Program-made: the position numbers and the translations under genes
The notes under the pieces: generated by a model
What the model saw: only the letters and a program-made list of their open reading frames with translations
The model's database searches: none
What the model was told of the DNA's origin: nothing
In this document: positions 17,606 to 24,191 of the stretch, piece by piece
Layout: each line of letters opens with the position of its first letter
How positions within the stretch are numbered: position 1 is the first letter of the stretch
Source: Chloroflexota bacterium
GTDB lineage: Bacteria; Chloroflexota; Limnocylindria; Limnocylindrales; CSP1-4
Length of the DNA: 57,253 bases
Direction: 5' to 3'
Assembly (NCBI GenBank): GCA_015478725.1
Contig: JADMIG010000002.1
Coordinates: 1 to 57,253 of the forward strand

Positions 17606-18801
17606 GGTCGCACCTCCAGGGCGAACGGCGCCTCGCCGCCGACGGACGCGACCTCAAGCGGCGTGCCGCCCTCAAGCGCCGCGACCGCAGCATCCGAGCA
17701 GACCGGGCAGGCCGGGTCGCGGCGGAGCTTCAGTTCCGTGAACGATGCGTCGAGGGCATCGAAGAGCAACAGCCGGCCGCTCAGCGATTCGCCGATGCCG
17801 AGGATGAGCTTGAGCGTCTCGTTCGTCTGGAGGAGACCCATGATCCCCGGCACCACCCCGAGGACGCCGGCGACCGAGCAGCCGGGTGCGAGCTCCGGCG
17901 GCGGCGGCGTCGGGTAGAGGCAGCGGTAGCACGGTCCCTCGAACGGACGGAAGACGGTGAGCTGTCCCTCGAATCGGTAGACCGACGCGTGGACGACCGG
18001 GATCCTCGCAGCGACGGCCGCGTCGTTGAGCGTGTACCGCGTCTCGAACGTGTCCGTCCCGTCGAGGATGACGTCGTAGCCGGCGATGATGCGGTCGACA
18101 TTCGCCCCGGTCAGCATCTCCTCGTGAGCGACGACGCGGACCTCCGGGTTGAGGGCCGCGATCGCCGCCCGGGCGGAGTCCACCTTCTTCGTCCCGATTC
18201 GGTCGGTGGTGTGGATGACCTGGCGCTGGAGGTTGCTGAGGTCGACGACATCGAAGTCGACGATGCCGATCGTCCCGACGCCCGCCGCGGCGAGGTAGAG
18301 AGCCGCCGGGCTGCCGAGGCCGCCCGCACCGATGAGGAGGACCTTCGCGTCGAGGAGCTTCGCCTGGCCCTCCGCCCCGACCTCCGGCATGAGCAGGTGG
18401 CGGCTGTAGCGCTGCTTCTGCTCGTGGGTGAGGATGGCGGGCATCGACCATGGACGGCCGGCGCTCTTCCAGGCCTGGAAGCCGCCACCGAGCGATCGGA
18501 CGTTCGTGTAGCCGAGTGCGTGGAGCGTCTGGCCGGCGAAGAGCGAGCGGACGCCGCCGGCGCAGTAGAGGATCACCGGCCGATCGCGGTCCGGGACGGC
18601 CGCCTCGATTTCCATCTCGACGTAGCTCTTCGAGATGTGGAGCGCGCCCGGGACATGGCCCTGCTCCCATTCGGAGTCTTCCCGGACGTCGACGATCGTC
18701 ACCTCGGCGCCGGACTCGCGGAGCTGGTCGGCTTCGGTCGGGCTGACCTCGGGGATCTCGATGCGAGCCGCCTTGAGGAGCTCTGCATAGGTTCGTGGCA
18801 T
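17602..18801 (-). CDS. moeZ: Rhodanese-MoeB fusion, sulfur-carrier activating enzyme (MoeZ-like, reversed domain order)
   Basis: A 399-residue protein with an N-terminal rhodanese domain (about 18-118; active loop with Cys in YCAGGVRS) followed by an E1-like MoeB/ThiF domain (about 130-375). The E1 part shows GAGGLGSPAALYLAAAG nucleotide binding, LSNLQRQ, DGTDTFETRY and zinc cysteine pairs CYRC and CPVC. It should adenylate the CysO C-terminus and transfer sulfur from the rhodanese persulfide to it. In known MoeZ/MOCS3 proteins the rhodanese is C-terminal, so the order here is swapped. It sits between SufU/SufS, the likely sulfur donors, and CysO. Confidence 0.9.
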   Translation of the reverse strand: MPRTYAELLKAARIEIPEVSPTEADQLRESGAEVTIVDVREDSEWEQGHVPGALHISKSYVEMEIEAAVPDRDRPVILYCAGGVRSLFAGQTLHALGYTNVRSLGGGFQAWKSAGRPWSMPAILTHEQKQRYSRHLLMPEVGAEGQAKLLDAKVLLIGAGGLGSPAALYLAAAGVGTIGIVDFDVVDLSNLQRQVIHTTDRIGTKKVDSARAAIAALNPEVRVVAHEEMLTGANVDRIIAGYDVILDGTDTFETRYTLNDAAVAARIPVVHASVYRFEGQLTVFRPFEGPCYRCLYPTPPPPELAPGCSVAGVLGVVPGIMGLLQTNETLKLILGIGESLSGRLLLFDALDASFTELKLRRDPACPVCSDAAVAALEGGTPLEVASVGGEAPFALEVRP

Positions 18802-18843
18802 GAGGACGGGGACTCCGTTGATCGACAGGCTGACGCTCGGGCG

Positions 18844-19263
18844 TCAGGGCGTGGCTGGTTCCTGGGTTGCGGATGAGATCGCCGGGTCGCCGGGAGCGTC
18901 GAGCTCGCCGAGGGCATGGCGCAGGGTGTCGTGACTGAGCATCGCGCACTTGAGGCGGGCAGGGCTGATGTCGATGCCGAGCAGGTCGAGGAGGTCGTCC
19001 GCGCGGAACGCCTCGACCTCGGCGAGCGGTCTGCCCTTGATCTCGTCGGTGAGGAGGCTCGCGCTGGCCTGGCTGATCGCGCAGCCGCGGCCGGTGAAGC
19101 CCACCCGCTCGACGAGCCCAGCGCGGACGGCGAGCTGCAGCGTGATCCGGTCCCCGCACAGCGGATTCGAGCCCTCGTAGCTCGCGCTCGGCGCCTCGAT
19201 GATCCCGAAGTTGTGGGGCCGGCGGGAGTGCTCGAGGATGTAGTCGCGATAGAGATCGTCCAT
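18844..19263 (-). CDS. sufU: SufU-type iron-sulfur scaffold / sulfur-transfer protein
   Basis: A 139-residue SufU. Conserved ligands appear in order: Cys in NPLCGDRI with the following Asp, Cys in GFTGRGCAISQASASLL (with the SufU-type insertion after it), and Cys in RLKCAMLSHDTL. SufU binds zinc and accepts sulfur from SufS in Gram-positive-type systems. The ATG lies 2 bases after the sufS stop, so the two are coupled. The last ~18 residues are a disordered tail. Confidence 0.92.
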   Translation of the reverse strand: MDDLYRDYILEHSRRPHNFGIIEAPSASYEGSNPLCGDRITLQLAVRAGLVERVGFTGRGCAISQASASLLTDEIKGRPLAEVEAFRADDLLDLLGIDISPARLKCAMLSHDTLRHALGELDAPGDPAISSATQEPATP

Positions 19264-19265
19264 CG

Positions 19266-20543
19266 TCAGGAGGCGCTCCCGAAGACGCGCTGGACGTCGT
19301 GCAGGCCGGCGACGAGCGCATCGATGTCCTCGCGGGTCGAGTAGACGCTGAAGCTCGCCCGGGCGGTCGCGGCCAGGTCCAGCCGCTCGTGGAGGGGCAT
19401 CGTGCAATGGTGGCCGGCGCGGACGGCGACCCCGGATCGGTCGAGGATCTGGGCGACATCGTGGGGATGGATGCCCGGCAGATTGAACGGGATCACCCCG
19501 CCTCGCTGAACGGCCTGCGGGCCGTAGAGGACGATCCCCGGGATCTCGCGGGCGAGCGTCGCGAGCGCGTACGTGACGAGCTCCCGCTCGTGGGCGGCGA
19601 CCCGCTCCATGCCGAGCTCGCGGAGGTAGTCCGCCGCGACGCCCAGGCCGATGGCCGCGGCGATGTCCGGCGTCCCCGCCTCGAACTTCCACGGGATGTC
19701 GTTCCACTCGGAGCGGCGGAGGTGGACCTCGCGGATCATCTCGCCGCCGGCAAGGAACGGCGGCATCGCCTCGAGGAGCTCGCGCCGGGCCCACAGCGCT
19801 CCGGAGCCGGTCGGGCCGAGCATCTTGTGGCCGCTGAAGGCGTACATGTCCGCCCCGAGCGCCTGGACGTCCACCGGGAGATGCGGGACCGCCTGCGCAC
19901 CGTCGACGAGAACGAGGGCGCCCGCCGCGTGGGCGAGCTCCACCATCTCGCGGACTGGATTGATCGTCCCGAGCGTGTTCGAGACCTGGGTGCAGGCGAC
20001 GAGTTTCGGCTTGAGCCTGAGCAGGACGTCGAGCACGTCGAGGCGGAGGAGGCCGTCATCCGTGATCGGGATGAACTCGAGGTCCGCGTCGCGCTCCTGG
20101 GCGAGGAGCTGCCACGGAACGAGGTTCGCGTGATGCTCCATCTCGGTCAGCACGATCGTGTCGCCGCGCGAGATGTTCCGGCGGCCCCAGCTGTAGGCGA
20201 CGAGGTTGATCGCCTCCGTCGCGTTGCGGGTGAAGACGATCTCGTGGCGGTCCGGCGCGTTGATGAACCGGGCGACGGAGGAGCGGGCGGCCTCGTACGC
20301 CGCCGTGGCTCGCTCGCCGATCTCGTAGATCCCGCGATGGACGTTCGCGTTGTATCCCTCGTAGAACCCATCGAGGGCGTCGATGACGGCGCGTGGCTTC
20401 TGACTCGTGGACGCGGAGTCGAGATAGACGAGCGGGTGCCCATGGACGGTCGTCGCGAGGATCGGGAACTCGGCTCGGAGGGCGTGGGGGTCGAGCGGGC
20501 CTCGCGGGTCCGTTGCGATCGAGAACGGCTCGGCGATCGTCAT
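19266..20543 (-). CDS. sufS: Cysteine desulfurase SufS
   Basis: A 425-residue class V aminotransferase-fold enzyme that takes sulfur from cysteine as persulfide. It starts at an ATG with ~20 extra N-terminal residues before the core PHALRAEFPIL. Features: YLDSASTSQKP, the cofactor-stacking EMEHHANLVPWQ, PLP lysine in SGHKMLGPTGSG, and the catalytic cysteine in AGHHCTMPLHE within the short type II loop. It lies between sufC and sufU, as in Suf operons of Gram-positive type. In this operon its sulfur can also feed the MoeZ/CysO branch. Confidence 0.94.
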   Translation of the reverse strand: MTIAEPFSIATDPRGPLDPHALRAEFPILATTVHGHPLVYLDSASTSQKPRAVIDALDGFYEGYNANVHRGIYEIGERATAAYEAARSSVARFINAPDRHEIVFTRNATEAINLVAYSWGRRNISRGDTIVLTEMEHHANLVPWQLLAQERDADLEFIPITDDGLLRLDVLDVLLRLKPKLVACTQVSNTLGTINPVREMVELAHAAGALVLVDGAQAVPHLPVDVQALGADMYAFSGHKMLGPTGSGALWARRELLEAMPPFLAGGEMIREVHLRRSEWNDIPWKFEAGTPDIAAAIGLGVAADYLRELGMERVAAHERELVTYALATLAREIPGIVLYGPQAVQRGGVIPFNLPGIHPHDVAQILDRSGVAVRAGHHCTMPLHERLDLAATARASFSVYSTREDIDALVAGLHDVQRVFGSAS

Positions 20544-20548
20544 GGCGG

Positions 20549-21445
20549 TCAGGACGCGACCTCGAGCGGCTCGCGCGGGATCGCGAGCGCCTCGTCCGGG
20601 ACCGTCACCTCGAGGCCCGACTCGCGAAGGATCGGGCCGTATCCCTCGGCCTCGAGTCGAAGGGCGAGCTCCTTGCCGCCTGACAGGACGATCCGGCCGG
20701 CCGCGAGGACATGGACGAAGTCCGGCGTGATGTAGTCGAGGAGCCGCTGGTAGTGGGTGATGACGAGGACGCCCATCTCCGGCCTGAGCATCGCGTTGAC
20801 GCCCTCGGCGACGATCCGCAGGGCATCGATGTCGAGGCCGCTGTCCGTCTCGTCGAGGATCGCCATCTCCGGCCGGAGGACCGCCATCTGGAGCATCTCG
20901 AGGCGCTTCTTCTCGCCGCCGGAGAAGCCGTCGTTCACGTACCGGGTGGCGAAGCCCTCATCGATCTTGAGGAGGGCGAACGTCTCGCGCATCTTGTTGC
21001 GGAAGTCGCGCATGGAGATGCCGCCGCGGGCGGGATCCGTGGGGTCGATGTCGCCGCTCTTGTCGACCCCCTGGAGGTGGGCGTTGAAGGCGGAGCGGAC
21101 GAAGGACGCGACGCTCAGGCCGGGGACGGCCGTCGGGTACTGGAAGGCAAGGAACATCCCGAGGCGGGCTCGCTTGTCCGGCGAGAGGGCGAGGATGTCG
21201 CGACCCTTCCAGTGGACCTGGCCGCCGGTCACGACGTAGCCCGGGTGTCCCATGAGCGCATACGAGAGGGTCGTCTTGCCGGAGCCGTTCGGGCCCATGA
21301 TCGCGTGGACCTCGCCCGGGTGGATCGTCAGGTCGATGCCCTGGAGGATCTCCTGCTCACGGTTGAGGATGGGCGCGACGCGCAGACCGCGGATGACGAG
21401 GTCGCGGTCCGTCGAGTTCGGCTGGGCGGCGGTACGGTCGGTCAC
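20549..21445 (-). CDS. sufC: Fe-S assembly ATPase SufC
   Basis: A 298-residue ABC ATPase. GTG at 21445 overlaps the regulator stop. Walker A is GPNGSGKTT, Q-loop LAFQYP, the SufC signature NDGFSGGEKKR, Walker B MAILDETDSGLD and switch THYQR. These are diagnostic of SufC. SufC normally forms SufBC2D with the SufB and SufD scaffolds. Neither is in this operon or window, so they must be encoded elsewhere or the system is unusual. A ~20-residue polar N-terminus and a ~35-residue C-terminal extension flank the core. Confidence 0.92.
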   Translation of the reverse strand: MTDRTAAQPNSTDRDLVIRGLRVAPILNREQEILQGIDLTIHPGEVHAIMGPNGSGKTTLSYALMGHPGYVVTGGQVHWKGRDILALSPDKRARLGMFLAFQYPTAVPGLSVASFVRSAFNAHLQGVDKSGDIDPTDPARGGISMRDFRNKMRETFALLKIDEGFATRYVNDGFSGGEKKRLEMLQMAVLRPEMAILDETDSGLDIDALRIVAEGVNAMLRPEMGVLVITHYQRLLDYITPDFVHVLAAGRIVLSGGKELALRLEAEGYGPILRESGLEVTVPDEALAIPREPLEVAS

Positions 21446-22032
21446 GATGGGTTCGGTGCTCCTGTGGCGACGGCGGGGGGATCCGTCTTGCGGAGTGGGA
21501 CGAGGTCGGCGAGGGTCATGCTGTCGAGCGCGCCGGCGATCGCGTCGCGGATCCGGACCCAGAGCAGGTTGACCGTGCACGATGCGCTCCGGTCGCAGTG
21601 GAGCGCGTGCTCCGGATCCTCGCTCGCGCAGACCATCGGTGCCAGCGGCCCCTCGAGCGCCCGGAGAATCTCGCCCATCTTCGTCTCGGCCGGGGGTCTG
21701 GTCAGCTCGTAGCCGCCGCGCGCCCCCCGCGTGCTCGTGACGAGGCCCGCGTCGCGAAGGCTCATGACGAGCTGCTCGAGATAGGCCCGCGGCAGGTCCT
21801 CCTCGGCGGCGATCTCGGCGAGACTCGCCGGACCGCGACCGTGGTGCCGGCCGAGCTGGACCATGAGTCGCACGCCGTACTCGCCCTTCGTGCTGAACGA
21901 GACCGCGCCGCTGCCGTGGAACTGGCCGCGGTGCGAGGTGACGGGCGCGGGTACGTTCGTGGCGGGCGCGGGGGCGAGCGTGTTCGGCGCGGTCCCGGGA
22001 GCGGGGTTGGCGGTGGGTACGGTCGCGGTCAG
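21442..22032 (-). CDS. Rrf2-family regulator of the suf/cys operon (probable CTG start, N-terminal extension)
   Basis: The recognisable Rrf2 protein starts about position 21900 with FSTKGEYGVRLMVQLG, the usual first helix. It continues with the winged helix and wing (GARGGYELTRP) and a cysteine triad near CASEDPEHALHCDRSASC, the typical Fe-S cluster site. The first ordinary in-frame start (GTG at 21873) would cut off helix 1. No ATG, GTG or TTG lies in frame between the conserved start and the promoter. A CTG at 22032 has GAGGA 7 bases upstream and gives 196 residues with a ~44-residue Pro/Ala/Thr-rich leader. That start is inference. It probably senses Fe-S status and represses its own operon, as IscR/SufR do. 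Confidence 0.8.
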   Translation of the reverse strand: MTATVPTANPAPGTAPNTLAPAPATNVPAPVTSHRGQFHGSGAVSFSTKGEYGVRLMVQLGRHHGRGPASLAEIAAEEDLPRAYLEQLVMSLRDAGLVTSTRGARGGYELTRPPAETKMGEILRALEGPLAPMVCASEDPEHALHCDRSASCTVNLLWVRIRDAIAGALDSMTLADLVPLRKTDPPAVATGAPNPS

Positions 22033-22045
22033 GGGTCGGTCCTCA

Positions 22046-22099
22046 ATCCCGAGCGATCTGCTCGGGATTACTGTACGGCGGACAGCGCGAACGCGTCAA
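22046..22099 (-). promoter_or_regulatory. suf/cys operon promoter with palindromic operator
   Basis: Reading the minus strand, TTGACG (22099-22094), an 18-bp spacer and TACAGT (22075-22070) form a good sigma-70-type promoter. Immediately downstream, over the expected transcription start, lies a perfect inverted repeat ATCCCGAGC-N5-GCTCGGGAT (22068-22046). Position and symmetry suit an operator for the Rrf2 regulator encoded first in the operon, giving autorepression. Confidence 0.7.
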
Positions 22100-22330
22100 C
22101 GCGGTGGCGGGGGGTAGTTGCCGCGGGCGGCTCCTCGTGGGCCGGAGCTTAGAGATCTGTCGGGCGGAACCTTGACCGTGCGTCGGAGGCCATGGCTCAC
22201 TACCGTTCGATCGCCGATGTCTTTCCACCGACCGTTCCATCGAAGCCCGGCCGCCGGTTGCCGGTCGTACAGGAGTCCGCCTGAGACCTCGCGGGAGCAC
22301 GACGTGCATGGGTGTGGTCCGAGATTCCGG

Positions 22331-22423
22331 CAGATGGCCACAGGCGGGCGTTGGTCTGCAGGTCGGAGCTCTGCCAGCGCCGCGTGGGGAGTCGCTGACC
22401 ATCGCGCGCCTGGTGGTCACCTG
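22331..22423. repeat. Paired inverted intergenic repeat, element C
   Basis: The motif CAGATGGCC..CAGGCGGGCGTTGGTC at 22331-22361 and a reverse-complement partner at 22395-22423 (whose reverse complement reads CAGGTGACCACCAGGCG) repeat the arrangement of elements A and B, with a shorter centre. Apart from this, 22100-22513 shows no gene, promoter or hairpin that I can support. Confidence 0.6.
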
Positions 22424-22513
22424 TCCCCAACGGCGTGTCGCGCCATACCCCGGCCGGTCGTCGGATCCGGCGGAAGCCGGGCAGGTCCACGCTGTCGACA
22501 ACGTCCGTCGGAA

Positions 22514-22739
22514 TCACATCTGGCGGAGCGGGTACACCCGCGTGGCAATCGGCGGATAGTGCTCGTATGTCTCGATGAGCTCGCGCGCCGTCGTCGGGGA
22601 CCTCGAGGTATGACGCCGCCGGCTCCGTGATCAGGGCATACGCTCCATGGCCGATGAGCTCGGCGGCGTGGTTCTTGAGCAACCGATGGGCCACGACGAC
22701 CTCCGGGCCGACTGGAAAGGCGCCCTGGCCAATCAGCCG
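22514..22739 (-). pseudogene. Frameshifted C-terminal remnant of a DUF2652-like gene
   Basis: A partial minus-strand reading starting inside the DUF4143 3' end gives RLIGQGAFPVGPEVVVAHRL, then LKNHAAELIGHGAYALITEP. After one frameshift near VPDDGA (about 22595) it gives ELIETYEHYPPIATRVYPL and a stop at 22514. The phrases VGPEVVVAHRLLKN, GYALIT and ETYEHYP resemble the C-terminal end of DUF2652 proteins as I remember them. The N-terminal bulk is missing and no start or ribosome site exists. I call it a decayed gene tail; the family assignment is tentative. Confidence 0.5.
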
Positions 22740-23974
22740 GCGAGCGCACCCACAGGGATCTGGAGCACGCCATCCTTGCGAGTGAGCGCATAGCCGGTCC
22801 CGGTGATGACGGCGAGCGCGACCGGTGGAGTGGCCACCTTCTCAGCGAGCTTGCGCAGAGCCGCAGCTGCGCCGTCAACGACCTCCGGTGACGACCCAAG
22901 TTTGATCTCGAAGGCCGCCCACCTGCCGTCGGCAAGTTCGATGATTGAGTCTGCCTCGAGGCCCTTCTCGTCCCGGTAGTGGAAGACCTCTGCTTCCAAC
23001 GCGTGGGCATACACCCGCAGGTCACGAACGACCATCGACTCGAACAAGAAGCCCATGAAGTTGATGTCACCCAGTAGCCGCGCTGGTGTCGCCCCGAGGG
23101 CCGCGGCCGCAAGAGCTGGGTCAGCAAGATGCCGGATGCTCGCCGCGCGCAGCCTGGCTCGGCTGCGGAGGTCAGGCTTCCAGGCGGACAGGTCGTCGAT
23201 GATCATCAACCGAGCGAGCGCGTCGAGATAGATCTTCACGGTCTCGATCTTGATCGTGCGATCCGCGCCCGCAGCGTCCGCCGTAATCGCCTCCATGCTC
23301 GCGGGAGTCGCGACATTCCGGGCCAAGGAGGTGAGAACACGACGGACGCCGGCAGGGTCGCGTCGGATCCCGTCGAGCCGAGTGATGTCGTCGCGGCACA
23401 CATCCTCGATGTAGCCGGCCATCAGACGCTGCGCTTGGCGCGCGTTGAGGTCGATGTGGGCCGGCCATCCGCCAATGACGAGGCGTTCGGCGATGGCTGG
23501 AACGGTGAGCCCGGGCTCCGGTGCGGCCACAGGTTCGCCAGCGAGAACCAACGCGAGCGAAACCCGTCGAGTCGAGTGGCCAGTCTCCGCGAGCGTCATC
23601 GGCCGCATCCGCAAGTGGATGAAGCGGCCGGCTCCAGGGTGACGCCTCGGGTCGTCGCGAGCGGCAGCGGAGCCCGTGAGGATGAACTGCCCCTTGGCCT
23701 GCCGATCATCGACGGCATGGCGAACGTAGTTCCACAGATCTTCCTCGACCTGCCATTCGTCAAGCAAGCGCGGAGTGGGCCCCTCGAGGAGCAGCTCGGG
23801 CGAGACAGCCATTGCCTGGTGCGACGCGAGCGTGTCGATCCGCACTTCGCTCCGCGACGCCTGCCGGGCTGTCTCGGTCTTGCCGCTCGCCTTGGGGCCC
23901 TCGATTACAACCGCCCCCGCAGACTGGAGCGCCGCGTTGAGCTGCGCGTCGATGACTCTCGGGCGGTATTCCAT
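22733..23974 (-). CDS. DUF4143 family AAA ATPase
   Basis: A 413-residue protein with an N-terminal AAA+ domain: Walker A GPKASGKTETA (about residue 26), Walker B in PRLLDEWQ (about 69) and sensor ILTGSAA (about 100). A C-terminal DUF4143 nuclease-like domain carries residues EADSIIELADGRWAAFEIK (about 340), the D-E-x-K pattern of PD-(D/E)xK folds. Such stand-alone ATPases are frequent, mobile and of unknown function. ATG at 23974 is preferred over an upstream TTG because the TTG lies in the -35 box. Codon use is less biased than in neighbours and a gene remnant follows, which suggests an acquired patch. Confidence 0.85.
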   Translation of the reverse strand: MEYRPRVIDAQLNAALQSAGAVVIEGPKASGKTETARQASRSEVRIDTLASHQAMAVSPELLLEGPTPRLLDEWQVEEDLWNYVRHAVDDRQAKGQFILTGSAAARDDPRRHPGAGRFIHLRMRPMTLAETGHSTRRVSLALVLAGEPVAAPEPGLTVPAIAERLVIGGWPAHIDLNARQAQRLMAGYIEDVCRDDITRLDGIRRDPAGVRRVLTSLARNVATPASMEAITADAAGADRTIKIETVKIYLDALARLMIIDDLSAWKPDLRSRARLRAASIRHLADPALAAAALGATPARLLGDINFMGFLFESMVVRDLRVYAHALEAEVFHYRDEKGLEADSIIELADGRWAAFEIKLGSSPEVVDGAAAALRKLAEKVATPPVALAVITGTGYALTRKDGVLQIPVGALAG

Positions 23975-24004
23975 ACGAACGAGTCTCGTCGCCGAGTCCG
24001 GATC

Positions 24005-24055
24005 TGTCAATCAACAGGGGGTTGTTTTGCGCCGATGTCAGGGGGTTGTTTCGCG
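24005..24055 (-). promoter_or_regulatory. DUF4143 promoter with tandem 24-bp-period repeat
   Basis: On the minus strand the sequence AAACAACCCCCTG occurs twice, 24 bp apart (within 24015-24055), each preceded by GCG. TTGACA (24010-24005) follows directly, with a weak GAGACT -10 after 17 bp and the gene ATG 8 bp further on, so the mRNA would be nearly leaderless. The tandem copies upstream of the -35 look like activator or repressor half-sites. No function is known to me. Confidence 0.55.
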
Positions 24056-24191
24056 CTGCTACAGGAGGGCGATAAGGAACCACGTGTTCTACCGCAGATG
24101 CCGCATAGGCGGTGCGGGTCGCGACGGCTCGCGCGATGGGCTACCCTCTCGGCACCCACGAACGAGGAAGCGAATCGACGGCGGTGCCGGC

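Noticed and set aside
24092-24120. Seventh copy of the CAGATG/AGGCGG repeat family
   Set aside because: Only CAGATG and AGGCGG match, without the TSGTC end or a convergent partner; similarity is near chance.
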